Below are positions 36,279-49,066 of a stretch of DNA of 64,000 nucleotides, piece after piece. The DNA comes from Atriophallophorus winterbourni (Eukaryota > Platyhelminthes > Trematoda > Plagiorchiida > Microphallidae): NCBI GenBank assembly GCA_013407085.1, contig JACCGJ010016190.1, positions 1 through 64,000 of the forward strand, in the 5' to 3' direction. A program made the position numbers and the translations under genes. Under the pieces are notes generated by a model, which was given only the letters and a program-made list of their open reading frames with translations, was not told the DNA's origin and did not search any database. Each line of letters begins with the position of its first letter. Position 1 is the stretch's first letter.

Positions 36279-37471
36279 GGGAAAGCCAACTCCTTGCAGT
36301 CGAGCCTCATCACAACCCCTTCCTTTCTGTTTTCATACCAGTGTCTGTTAATCGCGTCTCTTGCCGGGCAGCCACGTCGACATTCAGTCTTTTCAGCTCA
36401 TTGTTAATAACAGCTGATTTTTTTACGCCTCTGATATTCGAAACCTCATCATGAAATCCTGGAAGCACGGACCGAACGTTCCAGGTTCCCAGTTTCAGAA
36501 GTGACCTTTGTTGTTATGTAATTCGTTTGGCTGGTGCGGAAAAATACAGTCTGCTTGTCGGTTGATACCTAATCCCCATTCAACCAATGAGGATAACAGA
36601 CCGTGGCGAGACGATAGCTTGTTGACTGGGGGCTGCCCAGTTTGAAGCGAGTGGTAGCCGTCAAATGATACCTGAAAATCTCTGCCACCGTCGGAAGCAG
36701 ATTCAGGCGCTGATCTCTACGCCACTTGTGTCATAGCTTTTAACCTGTATCTACTGCTACCCGTTTTATTTTCAGTAGAAGCGGAATGGTGTGTCCTCAC
36801 CTTTGGTGATTTGTAATGTCCGCCAGGGAATTTCAATTTAGGGAACTAGCTTTTTCTCATGCAGAAAGTGCTCCATCTCTACGGCACCACGGAAACCAAC
36901 GAAACAGCTAGACTGATACGTTTGGACAACGATGCTGTCAAAGGAGTTGGCAGGACGAAGTTGAATAAAACTTCGGATTGCATAACTGTACTCCCGCTCC
37001 GGATTTTTCCTCGAGGTTGACTTCTCAAGACGTTTCCATAATTGAATGTAGCCACAAGGCAGTGGAGGTTTAAGATAAGGGTTTTCCTTCCCCTAGGTGG
37101 ACCGCCTTCATGGACTTACGAGCTCCACCTGCCCGAAGCATGCTTGTTTTGAGGCGTCGGTCAGCCGGCATCGGCCTTTCTCTTGTTAGCAGAAGCAGTT
37201 CCGCCAGGTCACACATGACCACGCGTCCAGGCCAGGAGCTGGACTTGGTTGTCAGAGACTGTATGAGACGAGTGCCATTGGAGCAATTTTGGAATTGGAA
37301 GCGTATCCTCAAAACTGCCTCCGCCGTGACAACGTTGGAACCGAGTTTGTACATTTTTCTACCAAAGCTCGGTGCCATGAACATAAACGATAAACTAATG
37401 TAACATTCATTCTGCCAAGGGACATTACGCCGAGTGAAACGCATGTCTTGATAACAGAGGAAACTGAAACG

Positions 37472-39270
37472 GATGCACTAAGCGCAATGCTAAAGCATGA
37501 TTCAACTCCAGGATTCATAAATTTGATACAATGTAGTCGTAAATAGGCTCACCATTAATATTAGGATATTTGAAGGCTAGAACAAAATATTCCGATATAA
37601 ATCACTTGTAAATTGTGACGAGGTGAGCATTTGTTCACCTTTTCAAAATTAAAGAGTAAATGGAAGAAATTTGAATGAAAGTTATTAATACAATGCTAAT
37701 ATTTACTTAAATTCTCGCAGTAATATATTGAGAGTTGGATAGCGTGTTCTTGAAACGTTATGGAGGTAGACGATTTTCAGTACTTCACATATGATCCGAG
37801 CTTGGCGTCAAGTGTTTTCAAACGCCTTAATTGTAACCCTCTTAGAATGCAAGGATATATTTTCTGTAATGTATATCTGAAAGAATTATGACAGAAATCC
37901 CTGCATATTATTTTTTAATTTTCACCGGTGTGATATAGGTCTGAATAAAAATATATTTTCAGCAGATGATTGGAAGTTATCGAAGACGGTATGAAACTCT
38001 TATAACTTGAGTTAAATACAAATTTATTGATTTAAGTTAAGTAATTGTCTACATAAACAACAAGATAATTCTTTATTTTTCCCACAACCATACGTTAAAT
38101 TGAGTGTAAGTAGAAAAATACTAAACAATATAGATTCGAAGTTTTAATAATGCCAAATCTATAGTCATTTAATTTTTACTGCTATTCTATTATTTTATAA
38201 CAATGCTTGAATCGTGGATATTTATTATTGAAAAGTGGGGAGCAGCACATACTGCTTTCGGTTAATGAATGTAAATAACATCGCGAGCAAGACAACACCG
38301 CCTATATATATTTATATGTGCACAGTCATCATTTAAGAAAATTGGTCACGTTTAATGCATATTTTATATTACGAAATTTCTGTTTTCATGTGATTGATCA
38401 GGAAATCTTGATGCAGCTTACCATTTGCGTTAAAATTTTTAGGAGGCGGGACTAAATTATGAGAGAAAGAAGGATAATTTCAAAAAAAGGAAATGTTCGA
38501 ACATATTTGGTTACATGTCAAGAATGGCAAATCAATTAAATATTATAGTTGAAAGCAGTAATTTGCAATTGCAATTAGAGAAACTTACGTTCAGCACCCC
38601 TCGATAGTGCTAGAATTATTAACATCTTTGTAATGTTATGTAAATGTGGTATTGAACGAAGCTAAAGACTTTCTGTAGACCGGTCACTGCATGAATGTTG
38701 ATTACAAAGATGTGATAGGGCGGTTAAAATAGGTTGTAGCGATCGCGGTTAAAAAGATGGATATAAGAAATATCTTCACAATCTGGCGTCCGGTTTTGAC
38801 GCGGAAAAAATAATTACACTCGTGATTGCGCAAGCAGGCTTATCGTTTAGCGGACAACGTTGGCAACTGCACACAAAGCATTTGATGGATTACACAGCAT
38901 GCGCGGACCGGAGACTCTTGAACTTGTTCTCCAATTCCTATCTTTGTTAACTAAGGATTCGTCAGGTAAAGGCAATTTACACGTGAAGATTGTTGAAAAT
39001 GAAACCTTCGGTTTGACCGAGCATTTGTTTAAGAAGCGAAGCGTTATTATAACGTCTAAATATATGTAAAAATCTCTATGTCATCAATCGGGTTAAATGT
39101 TCCTGCTACAATGTTCAATCCACAAAATTTAATTTAATTATTAGCATTGAATTTGCAAAGTATGGTTACTTATAATTGAACACAAACTAGGAATACGCTA
39201 TAGTCTGTTTGCAATTAAAGAAACTTACGTTTAACACCCATCGGTAAATCTAGAAATAATTAAAATCTTT
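37472..39270. repeat. Tandem ~2-kb repeat, second array half
   Basis: It matches 31,480-33,215 along its length, with about 10-20% divergence by eye and small indels. It ends near 39,212 and is followed by a short extra copy (39,212-39,270) of the block at 32,578 and 38,572, as expected if the array continued. Confidence 0.7.
38851..38965 (+). CDS. 115-nt exon-like segment, copy 2 (open)
   Basis: It lies between TTATCGTTTAG (acceptor-like) and GTAAAGG (donor-like). The open frame reads TTLATAHKAFDGLHSMRGPE, TLELVLQFLSLLTKDSSG. Length 115 nt is identical to copy 1. I do not recognise the protein. Neighbouring parts of the repeat show no other exon. Possible readings are a captured exon of a host gene carried in a repeat, or a chance open frame. 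The splice-like borders and intact frame in one of two copies are the only support. Confidence 0.35.
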
Positions 39271-39469
39271 TTAATGTTTTGTTCGATATATGTTATTTAA
39301 TCAGATTATTAAATCATTATCTGTTTGCATATTTGACTTATATTTAAAATATTAATAATTATTCAATTGTTGTTTTCGAGGTTGATTGACCATCGTCACC
39401 ATTTAAGCGATTTATTCATCAAAAATTATTGAACAAATGATTAACAGTTATTTCAATGCGAAAATTTAG

Positions 39470-39665
39470 TATTTGCATGCATTTTCTCCACACAACCCAT
39501 GATTAATAAGGTGATGTTTGTGCTCATCCGGTAGGGATCGGATACTCATATTGTGAAACATTGAGGAAACCGTGAACATCGTTGGGAATTATAAGTCACT
39601 TTTGGGCAAGTCTTGCGCCACCCACTTATTTAATCACATGTGCATACACATATTCAGATGACTTA
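39470..39665 (-). repeat. Hammerhead-repeat remnant, minus strand
   Basis: TTTGCATGCATTTTCTCCAC, TTGTGCTCATCCGGTAGGGA, TGGGCAAGTCTTGCGCCACC and AATCACATGTGCATACACA follow the minus-strand monomer order. The ribozyme core is lost. Confidence 0.55.
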
Positions 39666-39907
39666 AAAAATGGTCAAAAACAAAATTTCGTTTTTCGCCT
39701 ACATTCCAATTACACATATCCACTATTATTCCATGTATTTTTCTTGAATTCTAACATGTTAGCTTTTAAATTAACACTGTACTGTATGACAGATAATGAC
39801 GCATATACGGAATTTTGTAAAGTTAATGCGTCTAATATACCAAATGTGTTTTTCTTTGTTTATATCAAAGTAAAACACATACATACATTCATACACCGCA
39901 TACATAT

Positions 39908-40102
39908 TTGTGTAATTATTTATATTCAACTCTCAACATGTACATCAACTGCGTTGGAATTCAAACAAATTATTTTGACTATTTCAATATTGTTTGTTCG
40001 AGTTGGAAACAGGCCGTATATGCTACACTAGTCTTGTTATTAATTTTAATTTCCTGTATGATTTTCGGAAACATCATATGGACGCATAATATACGTAGGT
40101 GA
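39908..40102 (+). CDS. Open frame with one hydrophobic helix, unassigned
   Basis: 64 codons. Residues about 36-56 (WKQAVYATLVLLLILISCM, then IFGNII) form a convincing transmembrane helix containing a Gly-Asn pair, reminiscent of helix 1 in class A GPCRs. A GTAGGT donor-like site lies at about 40,095. No further helices follow. It could be a single exon of a membrane protein or chance in AT-rich DNA. Confidence 0.15.
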   Translation: MCNYLYSTLNMYINCVGIQTNYFDYFNIVCSSWKQAVYATLVLLLILISCMIFGNIIWTHNIRR

Positions 40103-40449
40103 TCCAAATACAAAATACTCGGACGCCAAAATAGACTTCTTCAAATTTGATTGCACAATTCGCCGATTTCTTATTAAAAAATGTATTTTACTACCCAAAT
40201 TCGATGAACGAGAATATTAGGATACCAGCAGTGATTGACAAGTGCATTTGAATCGGTTTTAATAAGCCAACACGGATTCATTTTTTTCAACTGTGATGTG
40301 AATCTTCGCAACAGAAACATCATTTAGAAGCATTGACTATTGATTCATAAAAAAATTAACAATTATTTTATATGATGATTTTTCTATATTACTCCAATTC
40401 ATTTTATAACTTCTTTACCACTGCAGTGCAATTTAAATTATGATCATAT

Positions 40450-40782
40450 TTGTTAAGGATATTGAAAAGATGGATGATAAGTCATTTACTGAAAATTGTA
40501 GGTAAACTCACATTGAAAGGTATAGGAAACAAAGAACAAAATACCAACAATACTTTTAACGACCATTTTCCGATTGCTATCTATAATTATGCATTCAACA
40601 TCTTGTTAAATATATACGATATCGTCTTGCAAATCTACACCGATTGGACTAAACTCAAGAAAGTTGATTTGCTGTTAGAAAATGCTTCATCCAATCCAAT
40701 TCTACGATTCTGGAATGAGCAGTACGATCATGATACACTAGACTATACACAATGCCACAATTTTAGATACAGTCGAAAATAA
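40450..40782 (+). CDS. Unassigned 110-codon open frame
   Basis: Begins MLRILKRWMISHLL and ends FRYSRK. Composition is protein-like (mixed charged and aromatic residues) but no domain is recognised. It may be part of an exon or chance. Confidence 0.15.
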   Translation: MLRILKRWMISHLLKIVGKLTLKGIGNKEQNTNNTFNDHFPIAIYNYAFNILLNIYDIVLQIYTDWTKLKKVDLLLENASSNPILRFWNEQYDHDTLDYTQCHNFRYSRK

Positions 40783-41004
40783 TTAACCGGTGTTAAAGTT
40801 AAATCAGGCATGGCATGTGTGTATCACAAAATGGAAATTACACACGCAGCGTGTTAACGGCAAATGTGTTCACTCAATCCTAGATCGGCGAATTTGTTAG
40901 TAAATGTTTAGTTACCTGTCTCCTGGTTCAAAGTGATTCAAAGTTGTAATGGTCTAAAAAGCATTCAGCTTACCAATAACTATAGGATGGAGTTATGAGT
41001 TATA

Positions 41005-42075
41005 TACAATAAAAAAGAAAAAGAACAGGGAAACTCATGTAGTGTAAATCGTATTAAAATTTGGGTTTTCTCTCAAGTATTTGTCCACATTAGCTTTAAA
41101 AATATCCAGGTTGGCTGAGTGTGTAACAATGGAGGGGAGAGTGTTCCATGTGAAGCTTACACGTACAGCATACGAATATTTTCAACAGTTCAGTCTTGAA
41201 TAGGGAATAAGCAGTGTAAGTTCATGTTTCCGACTGGCACGGGGTGGCGAAGGTGTGAAAAGTTTGGATAAGGGATGGTTAGGGACATGCACAATGTTGT
41301 ACATCAGTATGAGGTCACCTCTTTGTCGACGACAGCGAAAGTCTAAAAGATTGAGACTCCTCAAACATTCTTCATATGTTTTAGCAGCTAGTCCGGGTAC
41401 AAGCTTTGTGGTTCGGTGGTAAATACGCTGCAGAAGATTGATGTCCTTCTGTTTCCAGGGTGACCAAGCCTGAACAGCGTACTCCATCGCTGGTCTCAGA
41501 TAGGTGTTCATGATACGGGGTACTGACTGATTCGAGAATCTGCCGAAAATTCGTTTCAATAACGCCATTACTTGTGACGCCTTTTGTATACTGCTTTGCA
41601 CTGCAGTGAAGTCTTCAGACTTGAACTGGTCCAAACACCCAAATCCTTCTCTCCAGTTGTCCAGACGAGTTGGTGGGACCCAAGAGTGTAGTTGTAATTC
41701 CAGTGTTTAACACCTTGTAGTTGTCTTTCCAATGTTTAACACCTTGCACTTTTAGAAGTTAAAGGGTAGTTTGTTTCTCAGAGATCAATCCTGCAATGTG
41801 TTTAGATCCTTCTGCAAAATTTCACAGTCGTCATTTGTACGTATGATTCTCCAAAGCTTGATATCGTCTGCAAATAATATAACCTTGCATTTAACACGCT
41901 CCGGAATGTCGTTTGCGTAGATCAAAAACAAAATCGGTCCGAGGACCAAACCCTGGGGCACTCCGCTCGTAATTTTAAATGAATCACTTTGGTTAAAATC
42001 TATGAGATTATATTCAAATTCCGAGATTGTTCTTTTATCTGAATGTCTAAAATTAGGATACAATTTTGCGAATAA
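41005..42075 (-). mobile_element. 5'-truncated CR1-like LINE, RT domain
   Basis: On the minus strand, 41,785-42,219 contains KITSGVPQGLVLGPILFLIY and VILFADDIKLWRIIRTNDDC (catalytic FADD). 41,182-41,634 contains MALLKRIFGRFSNQSVPRIM, YLRPAMEYAVQAWSPW and RRQRGDLILMYNIVHVPNHP. The two parts are separated by a broken stretch at about 41,640-41,785. Coding similarity reaches about 41,045, and a T/C-rich 3' end lies near 41,005. It is a different subfamily from the element at 13.85-18.6 kb. Confidence 0.8.
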
Positions 42076-42265
42076 TGCATTTCCATGCATGCATTTCCAT
42101 CGCACAAATAAATCATATAGGGACGGTAAGATCAGAATCTGAATGACTTGAAACCGTGGAGAAATGTTACCAAAAGTTTCAACTTGAAAGCTCCTGTTGA
42201 AATTGGCTGGCACGAACAACCTCTTTAATCACATGTATCCACGAAGACGTGAATGAATTTAAACC
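42076..42265 (-). repeat. Hammerhead-repeat remnant, minus strand
   Basis: CATGCATTTCCATCGCAC, TATAGGGACGGTAAGATCAG and TTTAATCACATGTATCCACG match the minus-strand monomer. The ribozyme segment itself is deleted. It adjoins the truncated 5' end of the CR1-like element. Confidence 0.5.
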
Positions 42266-45200
42266 CTTGTTTCAAAAATAATACTTATATTTTCAGCAAA
42301 ATTATTTTGCAATAAATTAACGGAATTCGTATTTCGATAGTAGTTACACCATATGATGAGTGCTAAATATAAAAAAGTGTTTGTGTAATGGAAATGGATT
42401 TATGGAATATGGATTTATTGTTTAAGTCCAATTTTTTACCCCCTACCATGTAAGCTGTACAATGCATTAACGGTTAGTGGAAATCAGGAGATTTCTAATG
42501 ATATAAACTATGAAGACATTCATGGACCCGTCGTAATTTGTGTTTCGGAAGGAATGCACAAGATATGCAAACATCATCGAAAAAATTGAGAATGACGAAT
42601 TCAGCCCCTATCATGAAATATGAAATTCGATCGTATGAGCCTAGCGTGATGAGGACTTGAACTGCACAGGCTAGTAATACTTCGATTGGCATCTCAGATA
42701 GATTTGATCAACTAGTCAGACATGTTGTGTGTTACGTGATTTGGTAGGCGTGTTTTTACGTTTTTCATGTGCGTATTAAACACGTTTGATCAATTGACGT
42801 TTTCTTGTTTTGTGAGATTTGTGGGTTGAGGCGAATAGTATTTCTACAGGTTGACCTCAGGAATAAATCCGGACACAATCGATACATGAGTGATAAACGT
42901 ATGGGTGACGCGGTCACTGTTAAATCGAGTGCCTTCAAATCATCTGTGAACAACGCAACCGACTTTTGGATAAAGTATCCGGAATAGACTAAATTGACTC
43001 ACGTAATCATCAACCACGTACATTAGCACACGTGATGGGGAAGGATGATTGTGTCAGCCATGCCCCATAGCGGCTTCATTGTTCCACATTTGCTTGTCAA
43101 AATCAATTTAATCAATCAATCAATTTTATTGAAAGTTACATATCCCTGTCTATCTCAATATCCTTTTGATCTTCAGACGATTCTTGCCTGTAATTACGAA
43201 AGCTGTTATCCGAGAAAATGATTGAAGATTTGTAAATCATATGATAGTTACTTGTTCAAGCATATATTCTTGAATATATTCAGATTAATGGAATCAAATG
43301 AAACGTCAGATTTCAGTATGCTATTAGGTGATGCTCGTCCGATCCCTCGTTGAGTAATTTAGTCTTGCGATTCTCATTAAGATTTTGAAACACAAAAGGA
43401 TCAATGTTTGCCGCGATGAATTACAGGATGTTTGTACGAATAGTTGCTATTCATTCTGTATGCGAATCCTTGAGCACAGCAAGTTGGAAACTGTCCTGTT
43501 AATCTGATTGTGGACTGACCGGCATTTCTGTAGATGACACCTATAAAACGCGCAAATTTAAAAAAACCTATGAAACTTGTTTGAATTTGCGGATCGAAGT
43601 GAAACGGTAATATACAGATTAATTGTTTAGGTTCCATGATATTATTGGCGACAAATTTCATGAAGATCTCTGTCTGCTATAGAATTCTAGATCGATATAG
43701 ATCACCTAGCAGTGATATGTATGTTCAACCCCACATAAATAATGCCGGTTTGGTGTACAATTCTTTCAGCCAGCCTAAATGCGCTACGGTAGACAACGTA
43801 GGAAAATCATGCACGATTTTTGAGCTTAACAATAAGAACGATTTCACCACGCATTAAGTCTAGTTACTGTATTTACATGAAGACGTACCTCCGGTTTCTT
43901 GTACTAACACCAAACAAAATTAGAATTCAATGATAGAAACTTCAGTTTTAGTGTATGCGACAATTTATCATTGGTATAAATTTGAAAGCGTAAATTGCAC
44001 GCGGATTTTGTAACACCAAAATTTCCGTTTATGTCAAACGCTATACGCTTGATTAATTACCGAAATTGGACAATGTATATTGAGGCGATAAATATTATTG
44101 GAGAAAACTGAATTTCAAAATTGGGTTATCTGTAGGAATTTTGGTAGGAGTTATCGATTTTAAGAGACGTAAACAACACAATACAATTTCTATCATTCCT
44201 TTTAACAACTGCATTTACAGGGTTCGTGTATAAAAATGGATAGTTTTGTATTTTTACTGTACATTTAGCAAGTAGAGATTAATTATTCAATTGACTTGTT
44301 CGAGGTAAAGCTAACTTTATTTTGCATCTAGGTTCGTATCGAAAAATTATTTATTATCAAAACCTAATCGATTCAGATAATTTGAAAGTTTAGAACATAA
44401 AAATGAATTCAGCTATTCCGTATAACAAAGAAATATTCTTCAATGCGTTTGACGATCAGAACAGCGAAATACGACTTCATTTAATATCACAATTTGATAG
44501 AATGTGGGTCAAACTTGAACTTAATAGCAAAAACAGTCATCAATCGAGAATAATAATCGTATGGTTCGATGCAATGAATCATTTTTAATGAATCACTTAC
44601 GAACGAAACCTCGGCCTTCTGAAAGTCATGCAAACCTAGCCGAATATTCACGCTGCTGACCCGAATATACTTATCACTGTTCACTGGTGGTCTCTTTTAA
44701 TCAAAATCTGTTCGGAATAATTATTTCGATGCTTTGCTCTGTATATATATATATATATATATCCAAATTTAATAAATGTTTTGGGAACGTAGAGAATTTT
44801 CAAAATTCTGGATCTAATTGGTAACCCTCCAAGACTGCAGTGACCCATTATGTCTTTCCACTATTGAGACTCAGTCCAATCCAACTGTTGCAATTTAAGC
44901 GCTCATTGAAATTCTATCAGGCGTAAAATCTGTGTTCTTGTTTCGCGGTGTTCAACATTTCCTTTGTTCTGCCACTGGAGCACGCATTTGCAAAGAGATC
45001 AGAAGTTATCTGCCAGCTGACGTTAGATGTTGGCTTTTTAGCTTGCTTATTTGCTTGAGGCGTTTGAAAGCAGGAACCAAGGCTTAGAAGGTCATAATTA
45101 GTGACCTAAATTATGCTGAATATTCATTAATCACTGTCACATAAAAACAGGTTCAGACGCGAATGTACTACTTTCAGTCAGCGTGTAAATGATCAGGGTT

Positions 45201-45279
45201 TATACTCAACGTGTAAAAGAACAAATTCTTTGGTATATGACTGTATCACCTCCCTGCTTCATTGGTGAAGTCTGTTATC
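42266..45279. other. No gene seen; (AT)n at 44,743-44,761
   Basis: AT-rich sequence. Short open frames without recognisable domains. Confidence 0.5.
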
Positions 45280-45910
45280 ATGAAAGAAAACTTCATTTCC
45301 CATTCCTGTTATAAGCTTTGTGAATAACCTCTCATTAGACCCGAGATTGATAAGCGGATTTGCATAGCAACTGTCACCTGGTTCCGTTTTAACCCTATTA
45401 ACTGGGGAACGACAATTCAGCTGTGAAGACAAAGATAACATGCAATTCGAGCGCACTAAATGCTTTACTGTATGGTAGGAAAACCAAAACTTCAAAAAAC
45501 GAACGGAAGCTGAACACTTTTCATTTAGGGATTAACAATCGTCACTTAAACATAATGTTCAAGGACAAAGTTATTAATGTAGAATTTCTTTCTAACTTTG
45601 TCCACAACGCAGGATCACCATCTTACGACAGCGCTGGCAGGCTCATTTGTGCAGAATGGATAATGGGATTATTCCAAAGATTTATTTTATGAGAGTTCAA
45701 TCAAAAAGTTCGAATTTTTAGCAAGTACGATAGAAAAACGTTTGCTGCATGGATGATTTTGAACGTATTATTAAATAGGAAATCAATTTTTACTCTCTCA
45801 CGTTTGAGGCACTGGGTAAAGCATTGTCTCGAAACTGGGGAACAGAAGATAATAATTTTGCCTGCTGAAAGTTGGTTAGGCCTACAACTGGCAAACATAT
45901 ATAATCATAC
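45280..45910 (+). mobile_element. RTE 3' fragment, degenerate, plus strand
   Basis: VNNLSLDPRL, then KTKITCNSSALNALLYGRK, NERKLNTFHLGINNRHLNIM, FKDKVINVEFLSNF and RHWVKHCLETGEQKI align in order with NLSLETEI-, LNALLYGSETW-, ERKLNAFHLRSIRRIL-, VTNAEVLSKAG- and CVKRRLQAGGGEQI-type segments of the copy at 62.8-63.8 kb. Opposite orientation to that copy. Confidence 0.65.
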
Positions 45911-48900
45911 AAGTTTTTCCAATCACCATAAGGGCTGCTGCAGGAACAATCCTTTGAAACAAGATTGTTGAGTCACTGGTAACACTGAGGAACACCCAAT
46001 GGTCGTGTGTTTGTCATGTACATACATGATCGACATTCAAAGCAGGAGGCCATCATCATATGTTAAGTTCAGTTGGTCGCTATGATTCATCTAAAACAAG
46101 CTCTAGGACCTTAGATCTCATAGTGAAAAATGGGGTGATAGCCAAGTGTGACAAAGTCAGGCTAACCGGGGGAAAATTACGTTCCATTTTCTAACGTCTA
46201 ATACGTTAGCTGCGCAGATTCAGGGTCACGATATCCAACAATTCTACAACAAATATTGGTCCGGTACAATTTTGTCGGAACTGGTAATGCCAGTATATAC
46301 ACCTTCATTCCGGTGTGTGTAAGGATATTGAACAAATGCTGTTTTAATAGTAACTGAATTCAATTATTAGAAGATCAGATTTGAGCAGCGAGTCGTGGGT
46401 TTACATGGTGATGTAATGGATTCAAAAACTACAAATTACAGCAGAAAATGTAGATTGAAACAAATATAATGAGGCAAAATAATACTATATCATGCAAGTT
46501 ATTGAAGATCAACTACGGTGTAAACTTTAATTGATAATTGTAAAAATCAGAATCATTAGCTGTAGCATGGAAATCTCTATCCATTTTGTTTTTTCAACCA
46601 CCTATCGTCTACCTTTGTCTTTTTGTATTGTGTCTCACATCAATGTATGTTACGCCATAGCCCTTCGATTTTTTTTCATGAGGCGCACTTTTGATAGTGC
46701 CCGTCACACTGTCCACCAATTTCGAACTCGAAAATGATTGAACTTTCTTTGAAATTGATAAAACATATTATTATTTGGGTGTATCTGGGAATCTGATTAT
46801 CACTAATGTAACCGAGAATTATTATTGGAACACCAATCGAGCAAAAATGCTGAGTGATGCAGACATATTTGTCTGACTACTTACTACGAGACGAGTATAC
46901 ACTCTCGAAATATGCTCAAGGCTGCTATCGTTTTGCTTCAATTTCAAATTCCTCCAAGATCACCATGGTAGTTAAATTGCTCGAATCCATCACAATAATC
47001 ATAATCAAGCAATAATTAATTCTTATTCACTGTTCGACCTTTAGTGTTTTATTTCCTGTGGTGCACATTGCTATATTTATATGTTAGATATGTCCCGAAT
47101 GATCCAACATTATGAATTGTGGTTGCGGACAAAACATCCTGGAATTAAGTTTTCCATACAATGTGAACAAATACTGATTAGATATATTTCACACATTTAC
47201 CAAGAGTCAGCAGCGTATTCGTTTAGTGTATATATAACCTCGCATTATTCAAGGAATATACTATATACTTGTGTGTTGAAAGTTAGAAATTACACGAACT
47301 CATTGTTAGGAATTGTGTACTCGAGTAAATACAAATTTTCATATTACATTAAATATTGACAATGAAACCTGCATTTTGACGCAGAACTAAATGGAATCGA
47401 TCGCTTCCACAGCAGTAATTTCGATCTATCTGTCTGCTTATATTCAACATGAAGTACATATTTTGACTTTGCACAATAGAACTATAATCAGTTTATTAAT
47501 TAAAGTGCCACCAACCAAAAATCACCATACCACAATTGGAATTTGTTCATTATCACACAAAGCAGCTCAATTTGACTGTGGTGTTATTACCGGTTCTTCT
47601 TGTTGAAGGTGGAATAGACGCTTCCTATACAAGATTCATGACTTTATTTCTGTACTGAAGGTATTGTGATGATAAAACAACTGTCCGATATCGATAGCTT
47701 TAGAGTGGCTTCGTTGTCACTCGATTTCAGTCAATATGAATGACCAAGATCTGGATATATCAAGCACATTGAGGTTAGATCCTCGCCATCAATGTAGCCA
47801 CATGTTGGTAGGCATCATGTTGGCATTATCAGATTCATAACACCGGTCGGAGAGTGATCTCCTTAAGCATCCGAGATTTAATTTTAGTCATCTCTGGCTG
47901 AAAACAAAACGGACACGTTTATATTTGTAAGCACCGCCTTAGGATTAAGATTGAAGAATTTATAACGTAATTTCACAATACTTTAATTCACAAACGTGTA
48001 TTGCAGTGTGCCTAGATGCGAGACAGAAAATCGCGAGTTTAAGGTCCTGATTAGAAACAGAGTGATTGAAATAATTCCGTGTGTATCTCCAAAAGATATG
48101 ACTTAACATGAGTTAACGACGGGTCAGCAAATCTAAACACGGCTCGTTTAAATTACTGAGAATGCACACTAAATTCGTTTCGCTTAAGTTTTGCCTATCG
48201 TTTCAGCAAGACGTTGTGTTATAATGTGTACAAGATCATTTTTATGAACAGGATAAGGTTGTGATTTTCCCAGAAAAGGAATTTAAACGAGATAATAATC
48301 ACCAAGCCAATCCACCAAATATTTTTCGTGTCACCCGTTAGGCTAATTGTTTAGTTTGAATAGAAATGGTGTGAGATATATCCTTACTAACTAGAATATT
48401 GGAAGATAAATGATTAGGAGGCAACTGAGTTGTATTGATAAATAACCTTTTATATAGTCTGCGGTAAAATGAACAGGACATGAGTATGTATCAGAGACTC
48501 ATCCACAAACCGAACAATTTGCGAGCATTTTTCAGACGAATAATTGATGTGTAATGTAACGATGTATTGTTAAGTTATCAAATTGTTTGGTCTGCCTAAA
48601 TGCCAGTTAGACAAATCCATCTAGTTTACCAACTGGAATACCAGTTGCTTGTTTCAGCGTATCGTTATCCACAGTCAGGTAAAACTTCGGAATTTTAAAC
48701 ACACATTTACGAATGCTGAATTTCATACGCATCTATGTTTTCTGATTTTTTCGGTCATGGTAGAACTCAGCCAAGTTTTCTCATATATTACATCGATTTA
48801 ATCTGAACAATTATGAATTAGTCAAATACATACACGTTATCGATTGACTGATTTTAACATTAAAAGCTTTAGCGAGGTTTATGTTCGCTTCAATGTTACG

Positions 48901-48940
48901 ACGTCCAATTAAATTCGTGAAATTATCAACCGTGACTAGT
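45911..48940. other. No gene seen; upstream flank of the MEG
   Basis: AT-rich sequence. A decayed tRNA-like stretch may lie near 48,005-48,060 (GCGAGTTTAAGGTCC). Nothing else supportable. Confidence 0.4.
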
Positions 48941-48954
48941 TTTCATGCCAAACA

Positions 48955-48960
48955 TATAAA
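48955..48960 (+). promoter_or_regulatory. TATA box of the micro-exon gene
   Basis: TATAAA in the context ACATATAAAGGCG lies 46 bp before the first ATG. A start of transcription about 25-30 bp downstream would leave a 5' UTR of only about 20 nt. Confidence 0.55.
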
Positions 48961-49005
48961 GGCGAAGTTGGTTGAAAGAACAATCCGGAGAAGATCGTTA
49001 GAAAA

Positions 49006-49066
49006 ATGATGTACCGACTGCTAGCAATCTTGGTTTTGATCCAGGTTGTATTTGCCATTATTCCGA
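49006..49066 (+). CDS. MEG exon 1: signal peptide
   Basis: Two successive ATGs start the frame, and the first was chosen because it is nearest the TATA box. It encodes MMYRLLAILVLIQVVFA, a short basic n-region, a hydrophobic core and a probable cleavage after VFA, followed by IIP. The 61-nt coding part ends A|GTAAGT, a consensus donor, leaving phase 1. Confidence 0.75.

Larger units (their letters stand above)
33464..37471 (-). mobile_element. Full-length degenerate RTE inserted in tandem repeat
   Basis: About 4.0 kb on the minus strand, from the leader (near 37,470) through endonuclease and RT to the C-terminal region. The 3' end near 33,464 matches the copy at 62,777. It interrupts a repeat unit: the left flank ends GAAAGCACTTT and the right flank starts GATGCACTAA, suggesting a short target duplication of about AAGCACT-like sequence. 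Many frameshifts and stops are present. Confidence 0.8.

Noticed and set aside
37110..37444. Open frames on both strands in the RTE leader
   Set aside because: The same leader in copy 1 does not keep the minus-strand frame, and the element's coding region starts downstream.
39582..40031. 149-codon plus-strand frame
   Set aside because: Its first ~25 codons lie in a hammerhead-repeat remnant and the rest has low-complexity, AT-driven composition.
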